A stretch of DNA of 64,000 nt from NCBI GenBank assembly GCA_943370025.1, contig CALRPI020000026.1:4986-68985 (forward strand), written 5' to 3'. This DNA comes from JAAUUE01 sp943370025 (GTDB lineage Bacteria; Cyanobacteriota; Cyanobacteriia; Cyanobacteriales; JAAUUE01). A program made the position numbers and the translations under genes. This document shows positions 42,253-52,322 of the stretch, in pieces; position 1 is the stretch's first letter; each line of letters starts with the position of its first letter. The notes beneath the pieces were generated by a model, which saw only the letters and a list, made by a program, of their open reading frames with translations, was not told where the DNA came from and did no database searches.

Positions 42253-43833
42253 CTAAATCTTGAACCTTTTGATCTGTTCATCTACATAGGCAGAGGGATC
42301 TTTAGGATCAAAGGAATCATACTTTAACGTCTCAGTTCGTTCGGCGCTGGTGGGGGGTGTTTGACCTAGCTCTTTCTGAAGTTCTGTCGCCAAATCCGTC
42401 AAAAAGATGTCTTGAGAAATATTGGTATAGTCGGCTTTGTCCTTGGGCATCATATCCCAGCGCACTAATTGGCTGGCAATCCACTTGGCAAAACTCTTCC
42501 AGGGATAGGGGTCAAAGCCAATGCGATCGGGAACATCGAAGGTATTGCCCAAGCCATCCTCAAACTTACCCGTGAGAACTGCTTCAACCACTGGCAATGG
42601 TTGATTGAGATATTTGCGTTCGATCAGTGCCTTGGCGATTTCTGGCCGGTTAGCTGGCACACTAGCATGGGCAGTGCCATCAATGATGGCTTTGTTCACC
42701 GCCCGGAAGGTATTGGGGTTGGTATCAATCCATTGCTGACTGGCAGCAAAGGCACAACAAGGATGACCATTCCACAAATCTTTTGTCAGCAGGTGAATAA
42801 AGCCAATTTTTTCAAATACCGCCCTTTGGTTGAAGGGGTCAGGCATCAGCATGGCATCAATTTCACCGGCGGCCATTTTAGCAACGCTATCAGGCGGTGG
42901 AACAGGAGAAATCTGCACATCTTTATCTGGATCTAGCCCACCTGCGGCTAAATAATAACGGATTAGCATATTGTGCATGGAGAAGGGAAAAGGCACACCA
43001 ATCTTGAAACCTTTCAAGTCCTTAGCTTCTTTCACCTTATCTTTGTGCTTCAAGGCAATGGTTATGGCTTGTCCATTGATATTTTCGATGCTGGCAAGTT
43101 TGATGGGAAATGCTGCTGAACCTAAGCCTAGGCTAATGGAGATTGGCATGGGGGATAACATGTGATAGGCATCCAGTTCTCCAGCGATCGCCGAATCCCT
43201 GACCGCCGCCCAGTTAGGCATCTTCTTCAACTGTACATTCAAACCATACTTGCTATAGAAGCCCAAGGGTTCTGACATAACAATTGGGGTGGCACAGGTA
43301 ATGGGAATAAACCCGATCGTTAAATCCTTTTTTTCTAAATTCTTTGGAGTATTAGCAGTAGGAGACTGACTCGCATCTGGAGCTTTTGCCTGTTGCTGGC
43401 CACAACTGGCGGCGGCAACTAATGCCCCAGCCACTACCACTCGCTTGAGAAATTCCCGACGACTGAAATCACTGTTGCGAATAGTATTACTAAAAAACTC
43501 CGTTGCATTAACCCCAAACGCTGCTGAAAACACTTGCTCTAGACCACCCGCTTCCTGAATCAACGCCTGAAAGAATCTCTCTCTCTCTGGGCTGCCGCCA
43601 CCAACCTGACGGAGTAGCAATGCTTCCTTCATCTCCACTTCGGTCAGTTTCCTTGCCAGTTCTAGCACTTCTGGTTGATACAAACCCATGCGGACAAGAT
43701 CATTGGTCAATTCAGCGGGTTCATGAGGCATTCCTTCAGCAGCCTGCCAGTGATCATGGGGGAGATGGGTTCCCCCACAGGGACAGCGACTTAACTCGAC
43801 TTGGGCTTGAGAGCGGACATTTACTAATACCAT
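42253..43833 (-). CDS. cynA: Cyanate-type ABC substrate-binding protein with unusual N-terminal extension
   Basis: A 526-residue protein. The start at 43833 is chosen because TTGGAGC lies just upstream; an upstream in-frame ATG (43884) would add 17 residues. The C-terminal 380 residues form a NrtA/CynA-like binding domain (LTIGFIPITCATPIVMSEPL, then MPNWAAVRDSAIAGELDAYH). A twin-arginine lipoprotein signal, SRREFLKRVVVAGALVAAAS followed by Cys, lies at about 124-143, preceded by some 120 residues with the CPCGGTHLPHDHW motif. An internal start after the extension is not available. Known members normally begin near the Tat signal. Confidence 0.88.
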   Translation of the reverse strand: MVLVNVRSQAQVELSRCPCGGTHLPHDHWQAAEGMPHEPAELTNDLVRMGLYQPEVLELARKLTEVEMKEALLLRQVGGGSPERERFFQALIQEAGGLEQVFSAAFGVNATEFFSNTIRNSDFSRREFLKRVVVAGALVAAASCGQQQAKAPDASQSPTANTPKNLEKKDLTIGFIPITCATPIVMSEPLGFYSKYGLNVQLKKMPNWAAVRDSAIAGELDAYHMLSPMPISISLGLGSAAFPIKLASIENINGQAITIALKHKDKVKEAKDLKGFKIGVPFPFSMHNMLIRYYLAAGGLDPDKDVQISPVPPPDSVAKMAAGEIDAMLMPDPFNQRAVFEKIGFIHLLTKDLWNGHPCCAFAASQQWIDTNPNTFRAVNKAIIDGTAHASVPANRPEIAKALIERKYLNQPLPVVEAVLTGKFEDGLGNTFDVPDRIGFDPYPWKSFAKWIASQLVRWDMMPKDKADYTNISQDIFLTDLATELQKELGQTPPTSAERTETLKYDSFDPKDPSAYVDEQIKRFKI

Positions 43834-43957
43834 AAGCTGCTCCAATTTGTGAGTGAAACATTTCGGTTTGTTATTTTGCAACAATATCAGAGGAACACCT
43901 GCGATCGCATTGGATTATTTTTGGCAAGAATAGGACTTTCTTTCGGGGTTGGTGTCA

Positions 43958-44722
43958 TTATGCTGATCGCAATCGCATAGAATTGCGCCAAGACTGAGGT
44001 GGATCGCCATATAACTGACGAAATTGGCGGGTAAAGTAAGCCACATCTAGATAGCCTACTCCTTCAGCAATTTGGCGCACAGGTTGATCGGTATCGCAGA
44101 GCAACATCCGCGCTTGGAACATGCGGCGTTCTGTAATCCAGCGCTTGATGCTATAGCCCGTTAGCTCTTGCACTAGATGTGTTAGGTAGGCAGGAGAATA
44201 TCCTGCGGCTTTGGCAACATCGTTTAGGCTAATGGGCTGGTAATAATTCGCCTCGATAAATGCAAAAACGTGAGACAGCCGTGAGCAGTTTGGAAAGATG
44301 GCAGTCTCTGGTTTCATGTTTGATGGAGCATTACTGAAACAAGCTTGCAATTGGTTATGTCGTTCTAAACGAGTTGCGATCGCCGCTAATAATTGTTCTA
44401 CACTACAGGGCTTCGTCAAGTAATCATCGGCCCCCATTTCCATGCCTTGGCGCAGGTCAGCCATCGTTACTTTGGCAGTCAGGAAGATGAATGGAATTGC
44501 ACCAGTAGTAGGATAACGACGAATTTCTGATAGAACGCCATAGCCGTCTAGATCGGGCATCATAATATCGCAGATAATCAGATCTGGTGAATGCATTTGA
44601 GCAAGTTTGACCCCAGTTGTGCCACTCTCCGCCTCGATCACACAAAACCCTTCAAATTTTAGACATCTCATGAAGATGCTGCGAGTTTGTGCCTCATCTT
44701 CAATCACTAAAATCTTAGCCAT
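43958..44722 (-). CDS. Response regulator with AraC-type DNA-binding domain
   Basis: A 254-residue regulator. The receiver domain (1-120) has the acidic pair in VIEDE, the phospho-accepting Asp at 52 (IICDIMMPD) and Lys in YLTKPCSVEQL. The C-terminal AraC HTH pair (150-250) includes ISLNDVAKAAGYSPAYLTHL and QPVRQIAEGVGYLDVAYFTR. It lies just upstream of cynA in the same orientation and near a histidine kinase read from the other strand. Control of the cyn operon is plausible by position. Confidence 0.92.
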   Translation of the reverse strand: MAKILVIEDEAQTRSIFMRCLKFEGFCVIEAESGTTGVKLAQMHSPDLIICDIMMPDLDGYGVLSEIRRYPTTGAIPFIFLTAKVTMADLRQGMEMGADDYLTKPCSVEQLLAAIATRLERHNQLQACFSNAPSNMKPETAIFPNCSRLSHVFAFIEANYYQPISLNDVAKAAGYSPAYLTHLVQELTGYSIKRWITERRMFQARMLLCDTDQPVRQIAEGVGYLDVAYFTRQFRQLYGDPPQSWRNSMRLRSA

Positions 44723-44766
44723 AAAAATGTCTGATTCACAGAGTTACCTGTATGATGTAGCATTAC

Positions 44767-44935
44767 ACAAGACTTACGCACTTGGAGGTTTTTGTGGGCA
44801 CTTTGCGCCCGCAAAACCGCCAGAATCCTAGATATATCAACCGCCGAGGGGGTTGATATGATTTTGGCTACGGGAACCCCTGCGAAGCGGGGGTTTTCAC
44901 AAAATAACCTACTTGCTTGGCGACGGCTGTAGTTT
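44767..44935. repeat. Family E copy and neighbouring palindromes
   Basis: AAGACTTACGCACTTGGAGG with core GTGGGCACTTTGCGCCCGC is followed by ATATCAACCGCC/GGGGTTGATAT and AACCCCTGC/GCGGGGGTT hairpins and the family G motif. This fills the promoter region between the response regulator and the kinase. Confidence 0.65.
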
Positions 44936-45059
44936 GTTTACAGCTCATAAGTCCTAATTACAGTTGATTATTGGTTTTAGCTGTATTCAGCTAACCTTGT
45001 GGTGTAAAAGAATACATACTATTGATCGATCGCTACCTTTGTCAGGAATCCTAGTCATT

Positions 45060-46373
45060 ATGCGGCAATACTATTGGATACAAAACGACTGGTTACCAAC
45101 CTCCTCAAATCAGACATTAGATCAGACATTAGATCAGGCATTAGAAGATCAGACTGAATTGCCCGTTGCTGAACTGCGCTCTCGGCCTGAAACTGACCTA
45201 GAAACCCTCCGCCGCCAACACGAATTGATTTTGAACGCGGTAGGAGAAGGGGTATACGGGCTAGACATAGAGGGTCGAGTCACCTTTGTGAATCCAGCAG
45301 CGGCGAACATGATTGGCTGGGATATTAATGACCTGATTGGTCAGTCCATGCATTCAGTGCTGCATCACTCTAAACCCGATGGCAGACCCTACCCAATCCA
45401 CGACTGCTCCATTTATCAGGCATTTCGAGACGGGCGAATTCACCGGGCGAATACGGAAGTGTTCTGGCGTAAGGATGGTTCCAGTTTTCCTGTGGAATAT
45501 ATCAGCACCCCTATGCAGGATCAACATGGTGAAGTGGTGGGAACTGTAGTCACCTTCCAAGACATCACTCAACGCAAGTGGGCAGAAACATTGTTACAGC
45601 GAACCAACGAAGAGTTAGAGTTGAAAGTCTATGATCGCACTGCCGCCCTCCAGCAAGCAAATGAACAGCTTCAGGAACTTAGTGAACTTAAATCTCGCTT
45701 CGTCTCCATGGTGTGTCATGAGTTCCGCAATCCCCTCAACAATATTTTGCTATCGGCATCATCCCTTGATCGCTACGATGCACAACTATCTCCTGAACAG
45801 CGTCAAGACTATATCCAAGGAGTCAAAATCGATGTGGAACGTATGACTCAGATGATTAATGACATTTTAGTTATTGGCAAAATTGAAGCACATAAGCTGA
45901 TGATTCAGCCAACTGCGATCGAGTTAGTTCAGTTTTGTCATTCGTTAGTTGCAGAAATGCAGCTCACCTCTAACAAACAAGCACTATCCTTTACTACCCG
46001 CCATCGACACCTAATTGCCGAACTGGATGAAAAACTTCTGCGATCAATTTTGATCAACATTCTTTCTAATTCAATTTGTTATTCCCATGATCAGAGCCAG
46101 ATTAACCTGCGATTATCCAAGCGGAACAGTCAAATTATCTTTCAGATTAGCGATCAAGGAATTGGTATTTTGTGTGAGGATTTACCTCACCTATTTGAGC
46201 CATTTCATCGCGGCAAAAATGTCAGCAATATTCCAGGGACAGGATTGGGTTTAAATATTGTCAAACGCTTTGTAGACTTACATAATGGCAAAATAAAGGT
46301 GGATAGTAAGCTAAATATAGGTACAACTTTTACAATTACTTTGCCACTCCGATCTAGTTCCACAATGGGCTGA
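45060..46373 (+). CDS. PAS-domain sensor histidine kinase
   Basis: A 437-residue kinase without membrane segments. ATG 45060 with AGGAAT upstream is preferred over TTG 44964. A PAS domain occupies about 50-180 (GEGVYGLDIEGRVTFVNPAA, then RKDGSSFPVEYISTPM), then a coiled coil, the HisKA box with phospho-His in SMVCHEFRNPLNN, and HATPase_c with the N box NILSNSICYS, G1 DQGIGI and G2 GTGLGLNIV. It is divergent from the adjacent response regulator, its likely partner. A short tandem repeat near 45110 adds TLDQ copies. Confidence 0.9.
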   Translation: MRQYYWIQNDWLPTSSNQTLDQTLDQALEDQTELPVAELRSRPETDLETLRRQHELILNAVGEGVYGLDIEGRVTFVNPAAANMIGWDINDLIGQSMHSVLHHSKPDGRPYPIHDCSIYQAFRDGRIHRANTEVFWRKDGSSFPVEYISTPMQDQHGEVVGTVVTFQDITQRKWAETLLQRTNEELELKVYDRTAALQQANEQLQELSELKSRFVSMVCHEFRNPLNNILLSASSLDRYDAQLSPEQRQDYIQGVKIDVERMTQMINDILVIGKIEAHKLMIQPTAIELVQFCHSLVAEMQLTSNKQALSFTTRHRHLIAELDEKLLRSILINILSNSICYSHDQSQINLRLSKRNSQIIFQISDQGIGILCEDLPHLFEPFHRGKNVSNIPGTGLGLNIVKRFVDLHNGKIKVDSKLNIGTTFTITLPLRSSSTMG

Positions 46374-46675
46374 AGTTTTACTCTCAAAGCTCTTAAGCTT
46401 AATTGATATCGGGAAAACATTTATACTGCGTTTACTACGTTCCCAGAAAAAATTAAGCTGCATATTAGAGTCTGCTGTACGAAGCTTATTAAGAAGATTT
46501 GTAACAATTTTGGGGTTCCTCAGAAAAAATTGGTTGCTAGAGCGTTTGTACTGTTATTTTTTATAGATATAGACTAATTATGCTCCCCAAGACTTACGCC
46601 AGTGCCTAATTGTTGCCTAACTACGGGCAAAGTAGACCTAGCCACAAATAATCCGTTCCGTTTCAAACTCTTGCA
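46374..46675. other. Gene-free stretch of 302 bp
   Basis: No gene is seen. It contains related words GTTCCCAGAAAAAATT and GGTTCCTCAGAAAAAATTGG and a family E terminus (AAGACTTACGCCAGTGCC at 46590). Confidence 0.55.
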
Positions 46676-49600
46676 ATGATCCCACTCCACCTCAAACTGA
46701 AAAATTTCTTTAGCTATCAAGATTCAACCTTAGATTTTCGCGGCTTGCACACCGCTTGCATTTGTGGGGCGAATGGGGCGGGCAAATCTTCTCTTTTGGA
46801 GGCGATTACTTGGGCTGTGTGGGGCAAAAGCCGGGCGGGTTTGGAAGATGAGGTGATCCATTCTGGGGCGATCGATGTGCGGGTGGATTTCACCTTTAGT
46901 AGCAACCAACAAATCTACAAGGTGATCCGAGGGCGGAGTCGGGGGCAGGGGGGGAGCTTGGAGTTTCAGCTAGAAACGACCCAGGGATTTATCTCCCTGA
47001 CGGGCAAAGGCTTGAAGGCGACCCAAGATGTGATTATTAGCTATCTGAAACTGGATTACGATACTTTTATCAACTCCGCCTATCTGCGCCAAGGGCAGGC
47101 TGATGCTTTTATGCTGCGGAAGCCAGCCGATCGCAAACAAGTCCTCGCCAACCTGCTCAAGCTAGACCAATACGAAGAATTAGCCGAGCAAGCCAAGACC
47201 GAAGCCAAGCAATTTCAAGGGGAGGCTAAACATCTAGAACAGAGCTTAGAATCCCTAACTTTGACTCTGCAACAGCGGCAAAACTTTACCCTAGAATTGA
47301 CACGGGTAGAGGCAGTGATTGCCCAACTACAAACTGCCCAAGCCTTAGAAAGTCAGCAATTATTTAGTCTCAAAGAACAACAGAATCTGCGATCGAGTTG
47401 GCAGCAAAACCTCGAAGTTCGCCAACAGCAATACCAGAGTCTTCAGCAGGAATGCGATCGCTACCAGCAGGAAATTAACCACGCCACAGCGAAACAATTA
47501 CAACTGCAAAATTTATTAGATCAAGCTCCAGAAATCACCAGCAAGTATCAAGAATTTCTCCAGTTACAAACTAGCCAAGAAATCCTCGAGGAAAAATCCC
47601 ATAAATTCCAAACTGCCCAGCGCCAGCGAGATCAACTCCAGCAGCAATGGCAGCACCAAATCAATAACTTGAAACTACAAATGGGGCAAACTCGCCATGA
47701 ATTAGACCTCCTCGGCACAGAGGAAGCTGATATTCAGGAGGTATTGCAAACTAAACCTGCGGTGCTGGAGGCAATGGAGAAATTACGCCAATTGCGACAG
47801 CAACTCAAGGAATTGGATGAGGTGAAATTCAATGTTTCTCCTCTAGTCCAACGCAAGACGGAACTAGAGAAAGCTATTGGTTTAAGCATGGCGAAACTAC
47901 AGGCAGAGCTACAACAATTGCAATCTAGCCAAAACAAACTCCGCCAGAAATATGCCGGGGCTGATGCGCTGCGGGAGCAGTTTTTGGAACTTAGCAATCA
48001 AATTCAAAATCTGGATAAAAAGCGGGTTTATCAACAGCGAGTTCAAGAGAAAATTCAGAAGCAAAAAGATGCTTTAGTTGGCTATCAACAGGAAACAAAA
48101 AGCTACACCAGAAGGCAGCAGGAGCTAGCAATCAAAATTGCCACTTTGCTAGATCATGCAGCAGTGTGTCCGCTGTGTGAAAGTGAACTTACGGAACACG
48201 ATCACCAGCGAGTGATTACCAAAACTCGGCAAGAAGAAACCCAAATCCAAGACCAACTCTGGCATTTGCAAGAGCAGGAAACCATTACTCAGAGAGAATT
48301 GTATAACCTGCAACAGGAAGCTAAAACTCTCCAGCAGGAACTACAAACCTATGAACAACTGCTGGGGAAACAAGGGCAGTTGGAGGCACAACTGGAGGCG
48401 ATCGATGAATCCTATAGCCAACTACAACAGGCAACCAAAGCGATTGCTGAACTAGAATTGGCTTTAAATACCAATAACTATGCCTTGGATTTGCAACAGG
48501 AACTAGGGCAAATTAATCAGCATATTGCTAATCTGAATTACGATGAACAAACCCATGCTCTGCTCCGGGGAGAAGTAGACAAGGCGCGATCATCTGAAAA
48601 TCGCTTTTTTCGGATTGAAGAGGCGGGGAAAAAGCAGGCAAAAATCGCCACCAGAAAACCCCAATTACTGGAAAAACTCCAACAATTAAAAACTACGTTG
48701 GACAACTGGACGACGGATGATCTAGAGAATCCAGTAGATCATCCCTTGCAGTTGCAAATTCGGGAATTAGATGCCCAAATTAATGCTATTGGCTACGATC
48801 GCGATGAACATAACCAACTCAATCAAGCAGTAAAAACTCAACAATCTTGGCTATTTAGTTACCAAAAATTGCAAACCTGTCAAGAAGAATATCCCCAAGT
48901 TTGCGATCGCCTCCAGCAACTCCAGCAATCCCTAGCTAACCTCAGTCAGCAACAGGAATTGGCGGCAAAGTATATCCAAGAATTTCAGGTTAACCTTGCC
49001 ACTACCCCCGATCCCCAAAGTCAAATTCAGGAAATAGAAGCAAAAATTCAACAGTACCAAGCCCAACTTCATAAACAATTAGCTACCTTGGGCGGCTGGC
49101 AACAACAACTGAAGAATCTTGATGCCTTACAAGAAAAATATGATCAAGAACAGACGGAATTTAAGTCCCTCCAACAGCAGGTAAAAGTTTACGAAGAGTT
49201 GGCGAAGGCTTTTGGTAAAAATGGGATTCAATTAATGATTATTGAGAACGTTCTGCCCCAGCTAGAGGCTCAAACTAACCAAATTCTCTCGCGTCTGACA
49301 GCCAATCAACTCCATGTGCAAATCGTCACCCAAAAGCCCGGCGGCACCAAGCGCAACACCAAGATGATCGACACCTTGGATATCATCATTGGTGATGCTG
49401 GCGGCACCAGACCCTACGAAACCTACTCTGGAGGCGAGGCATTTCGGATCAACTTTGCGATTCGGTTGGCACTGGCGAGGATTTTGGCACAACGGGCGGG
49501 AGCTTCCCTGCAAATGCTGATCGTTGATGAGGGTTTTGGGACTCAGGATGCCGATGGTTGCAATCATTTGATTGCAGCAATTAATGCGATCGCGGCAGAT

Positions 49601-49711
49601 TTTGCCTGCATCCTCACCGTCACCCACATGCCCCAATTCAAGGAAGCCTTCCAAACCCGCATCGAAGTCCGCAAGACCAATCAAGGTTCTCAGGTGTATA
49701 TTGCAACTTAA
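46676..49711 (+). CDS. sbcC: SbcC/Rad50-type exonuclease ATPase
   Basis: A 1011-residue SMC-like ATPase of the SbcCD nuclease, which opens hairpins and processes double-strand ends. The N-terminal P-loop is CGANGAGKSSLLEAITW, with INSAYLRQGQADAFM (Q-loop). Long coiled coils (160-450 and 560-860) flank the zinc hook CPLC at about 503. The signature YSGGEAFRINFAIRLALA and Walker B QMLIVDEGFGTQD close the head. SbcD is not adjacent. It converges with queA, the two ORFs overlapping by 4 nt. Confidence 0.95.
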   Translation: MIPLHLKLKNFFSYQDSTLDFRGLHTACICGANGAGKSSLLEAITWAVWGKSRAGLEDEVIHSGAIDVRVDFTFSSNQQIYKVIRGRSRGQGGSLEFQLETTQGFISLTGKGLKATQDVIISYLKLDYDTFINSAYLRQGQADAFMLRKPADRKQVLANLLKLDQYEELAEQAKTEAKQFQGEAKHLEQSLESLTLTLQQRQNFTLELTRVEAVIAQLQTAQALESQQLFSLKEQQNLRSSWQQNLEVRQQQYQSLQQECDRYQQEINHATAKQLQLQNLLDQAPEITSKYQEFLQLQTSQEILEEKSHKFQTAQRQRDQLQQQWQHQINNLKLQMGQTRHELDLLGTEEADIQEVLQTKPAVLEAMEKLRQLRQQLKELDEVKFNVSPLVQRKTELEKAIGLSMAKLQAELQQLQSSQNKLRQKYAGADALREQFLELSNQIQNLDKKRVYQQRVQEKIQKQKDALVGYQQETKSYTRRQQELAIKIATLLDHAAVCPLCESELTEHDHQRVITKTRQEETQIQDQLWHLQEQETITQRELYNLQQEAKTLQQELQTYEQLLGKQGQLEAQLEAIDESYSQLQQATKAIAELELALNTNNYALDLQQELGQINQHIANLNYDEQTHALLRGEVDKARSSENRFFRIEEAGKKQAKIATRKPQLLEKLQQLKTTLDNWTTDDLENPVDHPLQLQIRELDAQINAIGYDRDEHNQLNQAVKTQQSWLFSYQKLQTCQEEYPQVCDRLQQLQQSLANLSQQQELAAKYIQEFQVNLATTPDPQSQIQEIEAKIQQYQAQLHKQLATLGGWQQQLKNLDALQEKYDQEQTEFKSLQQQVKVYEELAKAFGKNGIQLMIIENVLPQLEAQTNQILSRLTANQLHVQIVTQKPGGTKRNTKMIDTLDIIIGDAGGTRPYETYSGGEAFRINFAIRLALARILAQRAGASLQMLIVDEGFGTQDADGCNHLIAAINAIAADFACILTVTHMPQFKEAFQTRIEVRKTNQGSQVYIAT

Positions 49712-50823
49712 TTAGATCTGGGTTTAATCACCGCGTCTGGGGTAATCAGCATGGCATCTCCAAAGGAGTAGAAGCGATATTCCTTGGTGATCGCCTCTTC
49801 ATAGAGTTTCAATAGGCGTGGTCTACCGATTAAAGAAGCTACTAAGAGCAATAAGCTCGATCGGGGCAGATGAAAATTAGTGATCATCCCCTGCACCACT
49901 TGCCACTGATAGCCCGGATAGATATAGAGTTCGGTCTTCCCGATGAAAGGCTCTAATTTCCCCGTCACTGCGGCAGCTTCTAAAGCCCTCACCGCCGTAG
50001 TTCCCACCGCAATCACTCTCCCCCCAGCGGCTTTGGTTTTCTGGATTTTTTCTATCACTTCTTGGGAAACCTCTAGCCACTCACCATGCATTTTATGGGT
50101 AGTCACATCTTCAACTTCTAGGGGGCGGAAAGTTCCCACCCCCACATGGAGAGTGATAAAAGCTGTGGCAATATTCTTTGCCTCTAAATTTTTGAGTAAT
50201 TCCTCAGTAAAGTGCAGTCCCGCTGTAGGTGCTGCCGCCGACCCCAATTTTTGGGCATAGACAGTTTGATATTGCTCAAAGAGGGCTTGAGAATCATTTA
50301 TATAGGGAGGGAGAGGCACATGGCCAAATTCCTCTAGTAGGTCATCAAGACTCTGATCTTCGGGAATTGTCAACTGCAACCATCGCCCCCCCGTAGCTTC
50401 ATCTCGCTCCACCACTGTTGCCATAAAGGGGGAAGTCTCTAGATGCTCGGTAGGATGGTGGGTAAACAAAATCTTAGAACCCAACTTGAGGCGCTTGCCC
50501 GGTTTGACTAGGGCTAACCAGTAATTTGGTTGCTTTTCTTCTAGCAACAACACTTCCACTGGTGCACCCGTGGTTTTATGACCGAACAGGCGGGCGGGCA
50601 TAACCTTGGTATTGTTCAGGACCAGTAAATCCCCCGGCTCTAGGAGTTGGGGCAAATCATGAAATATGTGATGCTCAGATCGATCGCCTCCGCCTACCAC
50701 CAGTAATTTAGAGCTATCCCTTGGGGTGACAGGATTTTGGGCAATTCTCTCAATGGGTAGTTCGTAGTTGTAGCTAGATAGTAAATGGTCTAAATTCTCT
50801 GAAGTAGCAGTCATGGTCATCAT
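49708..50823 (-). CDS. queA: S-adenosylmethionine:tRNA ribosyltransferase-isomerase
   Basis: A 371-residue enzyme that adds the epoxycyclopentanediol ring of queuosine to tRNA wobble base. Marks are YELPIERIAQNPVTPRDSSK near the start, PGDLLVLNNTKVMPARLFG, PLPPYI, and the SAM-binding TAGLHFTEELL with HVGVGTFRPLEVEDV and MHGEWLEVS. MITNFHLPRSSLLLLVASLI is the conserved C-terminal segment (cited by its first residues). The first Met of three is used as start. Convergent with sbcC. Confidence 0.96.
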   Translation of the reverse strand: MMTMTATSENLDHLLSSYNYELPIERIAQNPVTPRDSSKLLVVGGGDRSEHHIFHDLPQLLEPGDLLVLNNTKVMPARLFGHKTTGAPVEVLLLEEKQPNYWLALVKPGKRLKLGSKILFTHHPTEHLETSPFMATVVERDEATGGRWLQLTIPEDQSLDDLLEEFGHVPLPPYINDSQALFEQYQTVYAQKLGSAAAPTAGLHFTEELLKNLEAKNIATAFITLHVGVGTFRPLEVEDVTTHKMHGEWLEVSQEVIEKIQKTKAAGGRVIAVGTTAVRALEAAAVTGKLEPFIGKTELYIYPGYQWQVVQGMITNFHLPRSSLLLLVASLIGRPRLLKLYEEAITKEYRFYSFGDAMLITPDAVIKPRSN

Positions 50824-51170
50824 ATTCCGGTTTTAGTCCCTAGCAGTATAATGTATTTTATTTCCCGATGGTATCCATAGCATCAAGTCCTAGCCATTTT
50901 ATTATGAACAAGACTAGCACCATTGATTCCAGAAATTGGATTTATCCTGAGATTGGACAGGGAATTTTGGATATATGACAAGATTTCCAAGACCTACTGC
51001 GTGGCTTGGAAGAATAACCGAAAAAGCAGCTTCATAATCGAATGTCTAATACCATTTTGCTAAATAGTTGATATAAATGAGATTCTGAATACCTTGCTGC
51101 GTAGGGATTTAAATCAAAAAAATGGTGATTTTATTTTGATTTGGTATAAATGCGAGTGTAGATTGAACAG
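50824..51170. other. Gene-free stretch of 347 bp
   Basis: No ORF. It contains AATACCATTTTGCTAAATAG (51049-51068), related to 38698-38719 in reverse complement, and a possible partner end TTTTGATTTGGTATAA (51132-51148). The pair may be the ends of one more degenerate element. Confidence 0.5.
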
Positions 51171-52307
51171 CTAGTCAAAAAGGGTGCCAAAGCGAGACCC
51201 CAGCAGGTGGGACATAATTCCCCCAAAGGGGCGCAGAAAACGGCGAAACTGAATGTGGTAAGTCGTGGGAATTTGGCGACATCCAAGGGGCTCTTTTACA
51301 TGGGATGTGCCACTGCCCATATCGACATACCGCAAGCCACGCGCCACAGCTCTATCAATGGTATCGTAATCAATTTCAAAGTAAGTCCTGTTTTGTGGAG
51401 AGAGTTCGTAATCCATGCCAGTGAATTTACTAAAAATTGCGTCGTGACCGAAAAGTAGCATATTAAAGCCTACGATCGTCTCGCCAACTCGCGCTAATTG
51501 GATTAGACCGCGATCGCCTAGATGGGTATGGTAGTGCTCGAAGAAGGGGGTACCAACACTCATGGGCGCGGGAATATCTCCTCGGCTTTTGGCACGAGCT
51601 GCTGTGCGATCGAAGAGTTCGGTAAGTTTTTCGGCATGAGCAGCAGGATCAACTAACGTTTCAAGTACCGCCCCGGATTGGGCAAAAATACGTCGGTTGC
51701 GACGAATGTTGCGACGTAACTTTTGGCTTCGCTCTGCCAACCAGGCTTCAGATGATGGCGGACTGCCGGGAAGTTCTAGGACGTTAAGCTCAATGAAGGG
51801 AAGTTCCAACATATCTGAGTTCAGGCAGGACAGGATGGGACTCTTGGCAGTCGCTTTGACACAAATAGCATCGACGGGTAGCTGCTGATCGAGGGTTTGC
51901 ACTACGGTTTTCAGGATTGTCGCCTGTTCGTCGATCGCCACCTCTTGAGAGAAGAAGATTCCTTCACGGTTAGCAAACGGGATTTCAAAGAATGCCACAT
52001 CGACCGTCAAAGGTACATAGCCCATGCGTCTCCCCACCTGAGTCAACCGTTCTAAGACCCCTCCGACATAATCACCAATGGCAAGACCAATCACAATATG
52101 GACAACGCCAACTGCACAAAGCACAGCCCCTCGATGGACAACTAGCCAGCGCAACTCTACTTTCCCCGGATTTGCTGCACAGGTCAATTCAGACCAAGGA
52201 ATCACAAGGCTCTCAAACCCATTAGGAGATCGCCATTTGGTCAGGGCATCCCGTAGGCAAGGTGGTGGGATATCAAATAGCTCAACATGGTAAGGTGTTG
52301 CATCCAT
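51171..52307 (-). CDS. FemAB/GNAT-fold acyl- or aminoacyltransferase-like protein
   Basis: A 378-residue protein resembling the Acetyltransf_6/FemAB group, which has two GNAT modules. A basic helix QKLRRNIRRNRRIFAQSG near 195 is followed by the second module with FFEHYHTHLGDRGLIQLARV and FNMLLFGHDAIFSKFTGMDY, and GLRYVDMGSGTSHVKEPLG, which is typical of this group. It is the third gene of a tight three-gene operon with ICMT-like (15-nt gap) and Lgt-like genes. The substrate is unknown; peptides or lipids are both possible. Confidence 0.8.
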   Translation of the reverse strand: MDATPYHVELFDIPPPCLRDALTKWRSPNGFESLVIPWSELTCAANPGKVELRWLVVHRGAVLCAVGVVHIVIGLAIGDYVGGVLERLTQVGRRMGYVPLTVDVAFFEIPFANREGIFFSQEVAIDEQATILKTVVQTLDQQLPVDAICVKATAKSPILSCLNSDMLELPFIELNVLELPGSPPSSEAWLAERSQKLRRNIRRNRRIFAQSGAVLETLVDPAAHAEKLTELFDRTAARAKSRGDIPAPMSVGTPFFEHYHTHLGDRGLIQLARVGETIVGFNMLLFGHDAIFSKFTGMDYELSPQNRTYFEIDYDTIDRAVARGLRYVDMGSGTSHVKEPLGCRQIPTTYHIQFRRFLRPFGGIMSHLLGSRFGTLFD

Positions 52308-52322
52308 AAAGTAGTGTGATGG

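Noticed and set aside
43834..43957. NtcA site upstream of cynA
   Set aside because: I found no GTA-N8-TAC match with a properly placed -10 box in this interval.
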